Below are positions 11,131-23,939 of a DNA stretch of 64,000 bases, one piece after another. This stretch comes from Platycnemis pennipes (lineage: Eukaryota; Arthropoda; Insecta; Odonata; Platycnemididae): contig OW121846.1 in the NCBI GenBank assembly GCA_933228895.1, positions 110,315,054 through 110,379,053 of the forward strand, read 5' to 3'. Numbering within the stretch: the first letter of the stretch is position 1; each line of letters opens with the position of its first letter. The notes under the pieces were generated by a model. That model was not told the origin of the DNA, made no database searches, and was given only the letters and a program-made list of their open reading frames with translations. A program made the translations under genes and the position numbers.

Positions 11131-13279
11131 TCACGATGCGACAATCAGTTGCACGAAATGTTACGCATTATTTTGCGTAATCATGGAATATGCAAACTAC
11201 CTGTCCGGAAATTAAGAACGTATGCACGAAATCATATGGAATTAGAATACGAATCCGTGCGGTTGCTATTTCATGCGATATGCAACATAAGACTGGTAAT
11301 TGATGGACACAATATCGCACAATATGTCATGCAATGTGGGTCATACAGAACGCAAGAATATTATATGTTCCCGGCATAGCGACACGATGCACCAAAATAA
11401 TGCAATGAACGACAGGATCACGTCATAAACAGTTATCTCATTGATATTCTAGATTGCTTACATATCCTGGAAACCTACAGTATCGCGAAACTCTACTGTA
11501 AGTAACGCTGAGGTGATAAGAGATAATTTGTTGCCGGAAAGGATGCGATACCACGCGATATTGTTTTGATACGCAAAACCGTGATATTATGACATGAAAT
11601 GCCATTTCGTCCATTAACATGCGCTGTTGATAAGTATCTATAAGTATATGCGTTATATTCTTTCACTCATATTAAAATAAACACTTTATGTAAGTATTGG
11701 GTCTGCTGATTGAAATTCGTTAAATCTACATATTTTCCAAAATATTGCGGTTAAATTAAAATTTTTTCAGGCCTCTTTATTTTCCTGTTGATAAGGTATT
11801 TATTTCTACCCACTACATAGCACAGGGAATTAACAACTTGTCCTTGATTTCAAAAATTTATTTCCGTGGACTTACTTGCATAATCAAGTTACAGAACTGA
11901 AATTTCGACGATTTAACAAAGTTTAAATGCATCTGTCTGATATATCCAGCAAAAGCGAATATTTTAAAATCATTCCAAATTCAATCATTCCATTCGTGTG
12001 GATTGATCTCAGTGTGTATAGATCTGTGAATGCAGTGAATACGACGCAGAAAATAATAGTATTTTTCAGATTCGTCTTCAATAAATAGTAAAAAATTGAT
12101 AAAATAATGCTTAGGTACCATTGTCATATTTTAGTCCATCACCTTGACTGCCTCTTTCCCAACGTTCTCTGTGCTTTTGTTTTACACTTCCGTTGATAAT
12201 TATTACGGGTGATCCTGAGCGCTGATTAAAAATCCATTTCCGCCATGGACGAGGAGGATCATTCCTGGTTTTCCCTGGTTTTACGGGCTGCATAGAATAC
12301 TTCAGGTCTCACAATATGGAAACGGTCCTCAACGTATGTAAATATTTTTCAGATAGTGATGGCGTCATTTCATACCATTCGAATTTTGTGAACGGATTAT
12401 CATGGTTCAGTGACTAGGAATGAAAAAAATAAAAATCAAAGATAGCTTTTCCCCGCCTAAAATCCAATTTTCCAAATAAGTGTAAAGCTGGATATTTCTC
12501 AGCTTTCCTCTTTTTCCAGAGTATTTTCCCAAATAAACTGAGAATATTATACCGATAGGTGGAACGTTATCTTCATCACATGACTGTGAAAGGTTGCGCT
12601 AGGCTTATTAACACGGTATGAATTTGTTTTGAGTAGCGACAGATAAAAATAAAACTTAGCGATGAAGATATAAATATTCATCAACATATATTATCAATCA
12701 AAATAATAGCGTGACTACCTTGATTGCCATAAGTGACTATTATTTCTATTTTGATTAGAAAACTGGCACTCCGTGTTTTTCATTCTAAATATGTAATGCT
12801 AATATAACGCTATGGTTTATGTATTTATATCATACTCTATTGACTTTATCCTGTTGAAAAGAATTGAAATAACACATTGCGGGCCAATTTTTATGCAACC
12901 TAAGTACAAATTTCTTGCAGTTTAAAAATTAGCATGCAATCACTTCTTTTCTGGTCAACAAACTAACGCCCGAAAAAGAACGCGCTCTACTGAAGACCGC
13001 CGCTTTGTTTTAGCACCCACGTCAATACAAAATTTATAAGTATACCTAACGGTATTAAGCTGCGCATAAAGTGGCAAGATATAATCGTAAATTTAATTGC
13101 CAATTGAAATGTCTCAATGATAAGAGAGCCTTCGTGGATACGCCCTTTCATACCACGAACTATTACACGATCCGTCAGCTGATCAGTTTATTAAAACCGG
13201 AATTATCTGTAATCACATAAGATATTTTAAGGTCCATGTCACACAAACACTGTCTGCAGTCAAGTACGAAATACGTACA
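11131..13279. other. AT-rich stretch, nothing recognised
   Basis: No open frame above 116 codons, no repeat family and no RNA gene were recognised on either strand. Confidence 0.5.
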
Positions 13280-13496
13280 ACTGGATCTAAGTGTGAGTAA
13301 ATTTTTCTCGGGTCTTCATCTGGGTTAGGTTCTCCGTCTCCGCCGACGTTTCGTGGAACGACAGGGCCCTAAAGACGATGAGCGAGTCGTTGGAGACGTC
13401 GGCGGAGATGGAAAACCTAACCCGGATGAAGACCCGAGAAGAATTTACTCAGTCAATACGCCGGGAAAGCACAAGAACTTACTGGATCTAAGTGTG
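13280..13496. mobile_element. Foldback (snapback) element with 16-bp target duplication
   Basis: The exact 16-mer actggatctaagtgtg occurs at 13280-13295 and 13481-13496 and brackets 185 bp. Inside, the arm 13296-13361 is the near-perfect reverse complement of 13385-13449. Both carry gagtaaatt-type ends, a ctcgggtcttcatc block, gggttaggtt and a ccgccgacg block. The loop is about 23 bp. After the second arm comes a 31-bp unpaired 3' segment ending acaagaactt. A long exact duplication is typical of LINE-style target-primed insertion rather than of a cut-and-paste MITE (2-10 bp). An RNA copy would fold into a 65-bp hairpin. No ORF or Pol III box is evident. Confidence 0.85.
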
Positions 13497-13559
13497 TTTT
13501 ATTTTGAGATGTCAATATGTGAATGAATGTGCTAGGTTAGTGACATCATGATATCACGC

Positions 13560-14060
13560 AGTCATACTCCCAGCAAAGGAGAGATTGGACGTTTTCCGAT
13601 GGTATCCAGGGCAAGGGGAAGAGTAAGGAGAGGGAGAAGGGAAGTGGCACCAGAGAGATGAGCAATGAATGGGCCTCGGGCTCGAATATCATCACTCGTT
13701 CAGGGGAATGTATCGACCGTATCGAATCGTAGCGTGGGAGGGACTGGAGGATGGGGCACAGGGCCGGGTGGGGAGGTTAACGGCAACGATTAGAGGGGGT
13801 GAGGTAAGGGGTGAGGAGGGGTGGACCCGAAAGAGAGCAGCTCGCACGGATTTGCGTCCACCAGCGATCGGCAAGCTCCGCATCTTGGGGAAATGGCACA
13901 GAGGGATATGGCGAGGAAGCGTTTTCAAACTCCATGCCTCTTCTTGCATCTTACACACGCTCGTGGCTTCGCCTGTCCACATCTGCACGGGCTTATGATC
14001 ATGCAAGCTCCTTTAAGAGTAGGCAGCAAGGATTGATTGTAAAGGTCATGGAAAAGAGCG
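13560..14060. other. G-rich, CpG-containing patch
   Basis: The plus strand is purine- and G-rich from about 13570 to 13850 and CpG-containing up to about 14000. Open frames exist on both strands (109 and 104 codons, 13669-13998 and 13692-14006) but mirror each other and have no recognisable domain. They look like composition-driven openness. A promoter-associated CpG patch is possible. Confidence 0.3.
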
Positions 14061-17000
14061 AGGAAAAAGTATCAGGAAAGTAATGGGATGTAGCCGGAAA
14101 AGGCATAATGATTTTCATACGTTTAAGCGAAACAGATTTGTGATGAAAATGAATTCTTAAATGTTTCGGTTCATGTAACTCATATTATGTTGAATTCGAA
14201 TAGCCAGCATATGTATTACCATTTTGTGAGAAAATGCTACATTATAATAGAATGCGATCAATGACTACGTGATAAAATGTGCACGATAAGAAAAACCCGC
14301 GGGCATGATGGGCGGAAATTTCCCTTCCTGGTATTTTATTTTACTTAAGAGTGAAACGTAAAACAACACTTGAAAAGCCGTGGAACTGAGGAAGCACATC
14401 ACCACTATGTACCATAAATCTTTTGGTATAATTCTTGCTGGTTTCTATTCTTCAGTAACAACGTTATTGTGATGAATCTTAAGAAGCACGATAGATTACG
14501 CGATACTATGGCCCTTTAGTGTTTAATTTCTATTCCCATTTCTTACTTTAATTTCCTCCCGCGTATTAATGATTGCATTGTCTAAATCGATGGGTGTGAA
14601 ATTTGTGTTCCAGCTAGAGACGTATCGAGCAAAGTGGTGCAGGCTTATCAAAGTTTTGACTAAAAATTACCACCACCCTCTAGTAGTCTTTTTAATGAGG
14701 GGTAACTTAGAACGAAGAGAGCAAATCTCCGGAGGATACATACAGCTGATGAATGAGAAAGTAAACGGTCATTCGTGAGAGGCATTCCTCGACTAGTGCA
14801 CATGTTTTACGCTCCCGCCAACCCACCATTTTTTCGTTCGGAATCCAAAAGCCAACGAGTTTGAAAATCAGCAATAGCGGTCACGAATTTCTTGTTGTCG
14901 TCTATGAAATGTAAATGCTAAATAAAAACATTTGAGGAAATTAAAGTTATAATTGATTTTTTTACAAACAGCATAATTTAAATTGCCATCTCTCTCCTAG
15001 AAAACTAAGAATGGCTGGAAGTATTATTGACGGTAATTATGGTGACAGCCAGGGGAGACGAAGAAGAGCATGAAAGGAAGCCAGTGAAAACGTGTGTTAA
15101 ATACGTGGTATAACGGTTAAAGTTCTTCCTACATTGAGGAATACCAGTGTAATAACCCCGCAGACTTAGTTATTTTGTCCTTTGATGTTCCCAACTTGGC
15201 TCCTCCTTTCATGGAAATTAATCTTTGGCAACTAACGTTTTCCAACTTTATAACTTTCTTTCCAACTTTAACTTTCCAAGAATTCTAAACAGGAACACCA
15301 AAACACGGGCACGTTTTACCATATTAGGTTGGGAATTTACTCACAACGGGGTTAAATGCACGTAAGTACATATGAAATAGGCGTCGAAAGTTAGAGCCTA
15401 ACCTCATCCGAAGAAAATTGTGATTTTAATTTCAATTCCCCCGTCATTTTTCCATACAATTCCCTTAGTATTACAAATAAATGCCCCTCTTCCTCCGCAA
15501 TACATCTACCCTTCTCTTTTTATTCAGCATCTGTATTTTCTGCATCAACTGCAGGCCAACCAATTTGCGCTACGGCTACAGGTAGAAAATTAAAATGTCT
15601 ATAATCATAGTTCTTGAGACATTTAAGGTCTAAACTCCACATTTCCACACTCATATCTCTCAATGAGAACACCTTCAATTTTCTGAAACCGGTTCAGCCA
15701 TAAAATGTTTAATTTTATTCAAATGATTAACAAGAGAATATTTTTGTTTATTGCCTATCCAGACACTTTTAGGCGTTTTCTTCAATTTAGTACCCCAAAG
15801 ACTGGAATCAAGTCACCTGCAAATTTTCTGCCGGATATAAAAACTGATAGCAGCATCGGTAATGAATAGCCTTCCTTTCAATCGTTGCATCTTTGATATA
15901 TGCAGTTCACTCACGTTGATGAGTTTCTATTATGAGCATTGAGATTATGGGATATCATAAAGATACTGGTACGCAAGTATTTCAAATCTGACTATCCACT
16001 CACAAAAGTACGAAATGTTTTATTCAAGAGAGCCGTTAATGAAGTACTGAAATATGAATCCTATCTTTTTTATACGCTGGTGGGAATATGTAAAATTCTT
16101 ATAATTTATGGCTAGGAAAAAATGAATGCGGAAGTGGAGGGAAAAATATTGTAGGTATTTTAAGTTTTCTTTGCTTAGACAGCCACAATTAAAATGATGC
16201 ATATGAATCATAATCACTTGATTGACTTTGCAAGCTTCCGGTACCCGACGAAATAGGTTTGCCAGCTGAGACTTGAGGGACTCAAGGTAGGAATTCCCAG
16301 GAACACGCCTTGCAGCGGTAAGTTTTCAGATTTTGCGACACTGGATCCTCTGCTGCGCCCCACTGGCGAAGTTTTGGGCTTACCTTCTCGAAGTTTTACC
16401 GGCTAAGGTCAAGCCAGTCCACGGTATCGATTTGTCCGGGGAGATTTGATTGTTTCATTTCCAGCCGCACGGCCTTCAACGCCACTTAGGACGTGATCTA
16501 AAAATGGTAATTAAATGATATCCCCCGAAACAATCAATGAGTAAATCGATCACTTTTCTCGAGATACCCTTTCCGATAAAAACGTGGCATTCGCGGAATG
16601 GCATTAGCAGGGATCACATCTGAGTGTTGGGACTCGCAGAGAGCGTGCGCCCCAGGCCTACGTACGGTGTGATGTAAAAACGTGAGCTGCTCTCGAATAA
16701 AATTACGGGCAGGCGAAACATATGTGGATGGAAGCAATGACGCCCCCGTCTCAATGGGGCTCAACACCCCTCAACGCCTTAGGACAAACAATAAGATTAT
16801 GAATTTGCGAATTTGCTAAATAACCATAATGAATGCAAATTACTACCAGCTGACCTGCGGCCTGCTTTGCAGGCAGTCTGTCTGCTGTGCTCTTGAGGTG
16901 AACTTTGTGTTCTAGTGTCAAATGAGCTTTTACAAAGAGTGTGTAAACTACTGATGACACATTACCAATAGGTGGCAGTAGTGTTTGTGCTTCAGGCAGG

Positions 17001-17583
17001 CAGTTACTGCTTTACTACTCAAAGTAGCCTTTGCATTTCTTTACACTTTTGTGCACCAACTTTCCATAAGCATTTCGTATGCAGAGAGAAGGAGATATCT
17101 ACTTTATAAACAGATAAATGTGTCCCACTCTAATTATCCTATATGTTTTTGTACACTTTTCTACACCATATTTTCATTATATGTTGTCTCCCACTCTCAA
17201 AAACCACGTTTTTTGCATTATTCTCTGCACTATAAAATGCTTATAATCCTAAATTACTACCAAAACATACAGACAGAGAATCCACACTCAACGCACCAAA
17301 CCTCACCTTTTTAGCACAAAACTTGGGAGAGAAAAAAACGAAACGGATACAGAATGACTGACTGACTGACACGCTACAAACTTACACCCAAATTACACCC
17401 AAACCAATGCAAAGGTGGCTGTGATATTTTTCTGGGGTCATCTGGGAGAGTCAACTTCAAGGTGTTTCATATGGGACAGATAACGATTTTGAGTCGCAAT
17501 AAAATAGATTTCCGGTACACCGAAGTGAAGGGAGCACTAAAAGCTCTGGAGAAAAATCAGGATAATGCCATGAGAATGTGCCT
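14061..17583. other. AT-rich stretch, nothing recognised
   Basis: No coding sequence, RNA gene or repeat family was recognised. The longest plus-strand frame (16985-17314, 109 codons) is Tyr/Phe/His-rich and matches its base composition. A short tgac tetranucleotide run lies at about 17355-17370. Confidence 0.45.
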
Positions 17584-17780
17584 ATCGTTCTCTACCAGTA
17601 CTATGAGGAGTCGTGAAACCCACGATTCCTCATATTGCTATAAAAGATATTATGCCGAGCCACCTAAATTCATTGTACTTGTTATTAAACACTCAAGTAT
17701 ACAACGCTGGTGTGGTTCCATGCCTTTCTTATATATTTTCTTTGCAGACCATCGGAATTGAGAGCTGTCGATTCAGTCAA
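17584..17780. repeat. Diverged direct repeat, copy 1
   Basis: This segment recurs at about 18484-18677. The shared blocks are a gattcctcat/gactcctcat start, a ccaccyaaattcat block, an acactcaa-tatacaac block, a ttttctttg block and the strongest block, ttgattcagtcaaagtaacg (with one change here), near the end. Identity looks around 80% by eye. The unit carries a tttctttgcag acceptor-like site in this copy only. The family is unknown. It could be an ancient dispersed repeat. Confidence 0.65.
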
Positions 17781-18483
17781 AGTAACGTGCATACGAATAC
17801 GAGAAAGAAAGAAACAAAAAGCACTCGTGATTCGCTTAACGTCTGTCAGAGAACGCTGGGCCACCCCCAACAAAGCAGCCCGTGAACACATTATATTAAG
17901 TAATTTACGGTGACATTACATTGAGCCCATTGACACAACTGAGAAGACGGCAAAAACCTAGCCTCTATTGTACGATGGAAATGATTTGGATATTATTTGT
18001 AAATCTAATTTCGTGGGAATCATGTCAATAAAAAATATGTGGTAAAGAAAAGTTGCGCAACTCAGAAGACCTTCACTGCCGCCCACGACCGCTCAGTGGT
18101 GGTCGATATACACCCATTGATTATTTACCCTATTATTGTGAGAGTTCTATCGATGGATTGACTTTGTGAGTCTCTTTTCATTAGTCTACCATCAAGGGTT
18201 CATCCTCTGTCTTAGGTTGGTTGCTTATTTCCATACGAAATCCTTATTTTTTTTATAAATGCCGCAAACATCCAATGCCGTGGAGGCACTAACTCATTAA
18301 TGCCAGTCAGCAAATCTGCAACGCTAAAAAAAGATAGCATATCTTTGTGAGGCTCACATTTATCACTAAATCATAGCACTTTCAGTGAATAATAGGTCAC
18401 TTACGAGTCAGAGGCCACCGTTAATTTCATTTAATTAATTTGCAACGCTATCTGAGCTTTTAGTTACCTCTTATCTCTATGTA

Positions 18484-18680
18484 ACGACTCCTCATAGCGT
18501 TGTAAAGGATCTTACGCCGATCCACCCAAATTCATGATACTTCTTATTAAGCACTCAAATATACAACTCAAGTGTGGTTCAAGTACACAACGCCGGCGTG
18601 CCTTTCTGATACATTTTCTTTGTAAACCATTGCAATTGAGAGCTGTTGATTCAGTCAAAGTAACGTACCTACGAATATAA
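18484..18680. repeat. Diverged direct repeat, copy 2
   Basis: Second copy of the unit at 17584-17780, in the same orientation and 900 bp downstream. It contains an extra internal duplication of about 25 bp (aactcaagtgtggttcaag against acaacgccggcgtg). The acceptor-like AG of copy 1 is absent here. Confidence 0.65.
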
Positions 18681-19190
18681 TGGAAAAAATGTATCCCTGG
18701 TGTCAGCTTCGATTTGTATCCACCAGATGTTTCTTCGAGGAATTCTTGTTCTAGGGCAATGGATGACGCAGGTTATAACGTAATAGGAATGAAATATTAC
18801 GCTAGATACAAATGGATTTTGAAGAGAGAAGAGGGCATAGAAATAAAATGTAGAAGCTAGACATCGAGTAATGAGGAAGGAATGCATAAGAACTTTAGAA
18901 TCATCGAAGGGGAACAGGAAAAATAGGTGATGAGCTGGAATCTGGAGAGTGAAATAAAGCGGTGGAAGAAAAAGGAATGATAAACATGGCGAATCATGGA
19001 GAATAGGAATGCAATTATTGTAAAAGATGAAAAAGATGAAGAAAGAAAAGAACGAAATGGAAAATTTTATATTCATAAGAAGGTAAAAAGCAGGACCAGG
19101 TCATTAAAACACAGGTAGGAAACTAATTTGGTTATGGATGACAATGACAAACTATACTATCGAAAAGTTTTAGAAGGCGTAGAATTGTTC
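18681..19190. other. Purine-rich stretch, no gene called
   Basis: The minus strand is open from 19076 to 18669 (135 codons), but the product is a Phe/Ser/Leu/Ile-rich string that follows from the A/G-rich plus strand. It has no recognisable domain, so I do not call it a gene. Confidence 0.4.
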
Positions 19191-19194
19191 ACTG

Positions 19195-20720
19195 CATGAT
19201 TTGCTATAAAATATCAGCAGATATTGAGGTCCCTCCAATTGATTCTTCTATCGGCTAACCTCTTCATAGTGACGTAATTCTTCTCTTTCACATCCTTCAC
19301 AGCTTGTTCCATATATCTATCTCATCCGAGGCCTGCCTTTAGCATTCTTTCCGCTTACTTTTCCCTCGACGACTGTCTTCATCAGGCCATCGTGTCTTAA
19401 GATATTGCCTATTAAGTTGTCCCGTCTTCTTTTTAGAGTTTATAGCATATCTTCTTAAGATTTCTTCATTTGCCACTCGGTTGATCCTTTTAATCTTCAT
19501 CATTCTTCGGTAGTACCACATTTTAAGTCCTTCCAGCCTTGACTTCTCTACTGCCATGCCTCACTTCCATTAAGAAGAGTGCTCCAAGTATACGTTTTAA
19601 TGATACGTTTTCTTACTTCCACACCTGTATTTACAGCTATTAGTAGGGTCTTCTTTTGATAAAATGCCCTTTTCACCTGGGCTATTCTACTGAAAATTTC
19701 TTTCTTCTTTCACTCATCGCAGGTTACTCGGATTCCCAAATAATAATAATCTTTCACCTCCTAAATATTTTGTTTTCCTACTTTAATGTTGGTCCTAGCT
19801 TCTTTTCTCCTCCGCATTCCAATACCTTAGTTTTCTTTATATTGATCTTCAGGCGGCCATTGTCTTTTCCATATTACTAGTGTCTTCTTTAAATCTCCTT
19901 CTGTTTCTGCCATGACTGCTATGTCGTCGGTTAATTGCAGAATGTTGATTTTCTCCCAGTGAATATTCACTCCCGAATCCTTTTTTGAGGCTTCTTGGAT
20001 GACTTTCTCGTTGTAGGTATTGATGAGAAATGGATACATTGCTCAACCTTATCTTACTCCTTTCTTTATTTTTGCTTCTATACTGCTTGGTCCTGAATTG
20101 ATCACAGCCACCTGGTATTTATTACAAGCTGTGCATAAATCTTCGGTCATTGAATTACTCCTGTTTTCTTCAGAATCATCAGTACTAAGTTCCAATCAAC
20201 GCTGTTAAATGCCTTCTCCAAATATTAAAACACAAGAAACTTCAATAGGCTCTTCTCTATTATATTCAAGGAATGCGAACTAGCCGCAATTACTATAGCG
20301 GAGTCACCCACTGAAATGCACAATAGCCCGATAATTTCTGGATAATATCACAATAGCTGGATTATGCACTGAACTGGTGGAATATAGGTGGTGGAAATCC
20401 AGCTATTTTCCTCTCTATTCTCTTTTCTATAAGCAGCATGAGGGCCATAATCGCTTCTTTTATCCTCTTTTTTCTGAACCCATATTGGTCCTAATTCAGG
20501 AACTCCTCAGTTAGTCGTTCTATTCTTCTACAGATGATTCTTGTCAATATCTTCGAGGCATGTGTCTTCAGGCTTATGGTCCTAAAATGTTATCTGTTCT
20601 CAGACCTCTTTTTTTCGGTCATTGGGATAATCACGTTCTTCTCAGAGTCCGTGGGTACCTCTCCTGTAGAGTACATGTCGTAGATGGTTTTGTACGGATG
20701 GGTGTCTTTTCTCCAGCATT
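19195..20720 (-). pseudogene. RTE-group LINE, degenerate ORF2 (RT to C-terminus)
   Basis: Read on the minus strand from about 20720, several frames give ordered pieces of an RTE-type reverse transcriptase. These are a TEKK...RTISLKTHASKILTRI block, RRIERLTEEF with QYGFRK, LLIEKRIERK, YLEKAFNSVDW (palm A), LTDDIAVMAETEGDLKKTL (palm C, where the usual FADD or YADD reads LTDD), and finally EKSRLEGLKMWYYRRMMKIK with a PRMRYIDQVVKDVKEK-like tail. Stops and frameshifts are many. A segment of about 100 bp near 20290-20395 interrupts the region between LIEKR and the LEKAF block and is probably a later insertion. The catalytic YADD is altered, so the copy is dead. The endonuclease half lies outside or is lost. 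Confidence 0.85.
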
Positions 20721-20869
20721 TTATATGAGTTAAATTAGGCAGTATTTTTCATAAATAAGTTAAATTATTAACTCATATTTCCTAGAGCATGCATGAATCG
20801 TAGAGTTAGAACATGTACACGTTATTAAAAAGTATTCATTGTAATTTCTATGCCACAACCTAAAATACC

Positions 20870-21075
20870 TAACCTGATCCCCTCATGTACTGCCCCAAAT
20901 TGTGCGCGGAAAAATGAATTCTTGAAATTTGCCATCCTGCTATCCATTTCTCTAATTTTACTATCGTGATTTAACGTTCCGTAATGCACTGGTGTTCATA
21001 ATATACTCGAAACATCTTGGGTGAATCTATCCATTCGAAATTTTTGCAGGGAATATAATCGGTACATGAGTACGA
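20870..21075 (-). pseudogene. CR1/Jockey-group LINE 3' fragment
   Basis: On the minus strand, fragments read like the last block of CR1/Jockey-type ORF2 (a sequence like RFKNSFF followed by a degenerate PRT/AQ). The DNA matches 28325-28565 at high identity, including the tgtgcgcggaaaaatgaatt and ttgggtgaatctatcc blocks. It is short, stop-interrupted and not functional. The family could differ from the 5 kb copies. The assignment rests on the short motif and on the repetition. Confidence 0.55.
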
Positions 21076-21079
21076 ATAC

Positions 21080-22200
21080 TGTTTGTATCCGTCTGATACA
21101 ATTGAATGCAAGCAAGCAAATGGAGAGTAAACCCGTCACATTATCTGCGCAAGATGAGCATCATTTCGCTATGTTCCTGCCACTTCTGTTGTTGCCATTC
21201 ATGCCGTCCAACTATTTTATTTATGCCCTGTCCTAAAATACACTGAATATCTCAGACAGACTTCTCTTGGCTAGAGATATTTGGTGAACCATTAATGCCT
21301 GATTTCTCCCACTGAAAGTATTTCAGAGAGAACAACTCATGAGTATGACAGAATTCAATACAAATTAACCGACAAAATAACCGACATACTCAATATACAA
21401 ATGTTGAGTATGACGGTTAGGTTGGGAGCCACCATAATCTCTTCAATTGGTATCTCCATGAACTGAGAAACAAGCTACATATAAAGCTAAAATTTAAAGT
21501 GGATTGCTTGTCTTAAGATATCAATAATTTATTGAAAACTTCATAGGAAGACGGTGGGTTTGATCATAAAGCTAAATTTAAATAGATTCATCGGTAGTGA
21601 GAGAGGAATTTGAACGTCATATTTTCTACTTAAAATAACAGGAAAAATGGATGAAGGCACGGGGAGGGCAATTAGCCAGTACGGCTAACGAAAATTTTAG
21701 GATTTATGATTTTTTTTTATGCCTACATGAAAAGAGAACGATGAAAATGCAAGTCAACTGTCAAATTTAATTTAACGTTTGTTTATTCAAACATTTATTT
21801 TTGTGTTTTTCATGTAACCGCTAATATTTTTGCAGAAATTTTAAGGATGTCTTACATGCATGATGATAGTCCATGATTTGTGACGAATCACCCCCTGCCA
21901 CACATCTACTCTACCTGTATGGTAGTCCGTAGATAGTTTGAAATAAGAAGCCGCATCCAAGGAAAAGGTTTGGCATTCCGTTTGGGATGTTGTCCCAAAA
22001 GGGAATAATCATTTACCTGGGAACAGGTTAGCGATTCTTCCCTTCTTTCATTTGTTCATTTCTTTCTCCGCAGCTGGTCAAGGCAAAGATCTCTGAGTAA
22101 GGAATATGAGTTAAGCTCTTATTATACTTTGGGAACTGATAATTATCCTATACTGGGATCCTATGGAGTGTTTGTTACCACTCACCACCGATTTTTTTTC
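21080..22200. other. AT-rich stretch, nothing recognised
   Basis: Short frames only. The plus-strand frame 21021-21236 overlaps the LINE relic and is not a gene. Confidence 0.45.
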
Positions 22201-22600
22201 AGTTTCAACGATGAATTCGGTGACTCGGAACCCTTCGATTCGCAATCAAAAATTATCCCTAGCAGGAGACCGTCGGGTACCCCGAGGGTTTGGTGGTGAT
22301 GGCACTCGAACGGTTTAGAAATTCGATAGGGTGATCATCATCATTATCAAGCTGGCATCGTGCGGAGGAAACCCAGCGGGTACTATAAATCCGCGACCTA
22401 GTAGCGTACGGAGCAAGATGTTGCGCCGCGGTGCACCAAGGGCGATAAATTTCTTGGCGATGAGGCGGGATTTGCGAGCGCCATTTCTCATTTCGGTAAT
22501 GAGCGAGGGAGGAATTCACCGAAGGGTGTGAAAAAAGATAGCGGGGAGGGGGTGACAGAAAAGGCGTCCGCGGGTACAAGGGGCAGTTCCTATTTTTCGC
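22190..22600. other. GC-richer patch with acceptor-like site
   Basis: A T-run followed by cag at about 22190-22202 resembles a splice acceptor. The next 380 bp are GC-richer with CpGs and open for 66 codons plus (22331-22531) and 106 codons minus (22259-22579). Neither product has a domain that I recognise. It might be an exon of an unrecognised gene or a non-coding RNA, but the evidence is weak. Confidence 0.2.
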
Positions 22601-22609
22601 TGAAATATC

Positions 22610-23625
22610 CTACGTAACACGACGACATAATCTGGGAGGTAAAGGTTCAACTGCGTGAAAACTGCATTTTTGCAGGCTACATACAAATTTCTCAACATAT
22701 TATCGCCACTGATACGTAGAGAATAAAATATTTGGTTTAATAATATAATATACGGTTTAATATCCACGCCCTAGGATTCATTTCTAAAGCCAGTTCTGTA
22801 TCTTACGAGCCTCGCAACCCCACCAGCTATATTTGCCGTCATAAATATCCTGAACATCGTCTAGAGCTACGTCTTCTGTTTTATCGGCCAACGCAGTATT
22901 GGACGTTCCTGTGAGCAAGGAATGATAAAGCAGTTCCACCTGAATATTGAAGGCAGAGAATTCAAGTAAAAGGAAGGTGAGATGTTTCGGATATTCCATG
23001 ATTGGAAGTTAGAAAAAATTTTCGTGTTTAGAGGATAGCGCTAATAATTATAAATTAGGCACGTTATAAATACAAAGGGTTAGAGACCAGACAACCCATC
23101 GGAGATTAAAAATAGAATATATGTCGCAGTTATTTGACTTGTGTTTCTGTTAGCGGCACCAGCCTGGACAGGAATGGTAATGAATGTTTTATAAAGGAAA
23201 GTAATTAGATCAATACACCATTTAAAACCATGGACAAAAATAAAAGATGTCTATAAAAAAGTAAACTTGTAACTCCTTGATACAATTTTAAGACGGCAAT
23301 GCAACACATCTGACGATATAATTAGGTCAAGCAAGAGTAAAGCCATGGCTTACACGGTCCTTGAGAAAGCAGACCCACACGATCGCTATAAGAGGCCAAA
23401 TCAGGTGATCAAATAATAATGTTGGACGGAGCCGAGAAATATACAATACATAAGCTGGAAAAACAACAGCATCCTCTGACACAAGTCACCTTGTGCGGCA
23501 AGAAATCAGTCAGTCAGTCAAGGGTTCGGAGGAATCATGACATTTATGGGACATGTGCCCTCCTATGTACTAGATTGGGTCCGTTACTTTCATCTTGAAG
23601 ACCAGGCAACCCTGTCCTAGGTTGA
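22610..23625. other. AT-rich stretch, nothing recognised
   Basis: No coding feature or repeat recognised. Open frames are at most 83 codons and without domains. Confidence 0.45.
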
Positions 23626-23629
23626 CAGG

Positions 23630-23930
23630 GAAAAATGCAACCCCAAGGCCGGCGCGCTCGTGTATTTCCCTCGCTTCCCGCCACAAAGCGCCTTCCGTAC
23701 CCCCGCAGCGTTCTCAGTCTCCCCGTCCGGAATACCCGAGGCCATAAATTACGTTTCGAGGCGGCGAAGAAAGCTGCAGGAGAGGTAACGACGCCTCACC
23801 CCTCCAGAGACGATAATGCATTGCCTTGCATGAAAGCCCCGCCCCGAAGTATTCGAGTAGGTAGCGCCGGGTGTAGTGTGGATTCGTGTGGTGTGCAAGA
23901 GGTTGGCTCGCAAATGACAATCATTTTAGT
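23630..23930. other. CpG-rich patch sharing a 28-bp block with the 25.3 kb element
   Basis: The plus strand is open for 100 codons (23635-23937), but the Arg/Pro-rich product has no recognisable domain. Positions 23735-23762, containing cataaattacgtttcg, recur almost exactly at 25561-25588 inside the Harbinger-like element. The patch may therefore be a relic of a related element. Confidence 0.4.
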
Positions 23931-23939
23931 TAGTTGAGC

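Noticed and set aside
17340..17370. tgac tetranucleotide run
   Set aside because: Only about four units, too short to be notable.
18669..19076. 135-codon minus-strand frame
   Set aside because: The Phe/Ser/Ile/Leu-rich product mirrors the A/G-rich plus strand and has no domain. It follows from composition.
22190..22580. Considered as an exon behind a splice acceptor
   Set aside because: No frame continues convincingly from the acceptor and no domain is visible. Left as a low-confidence patch.
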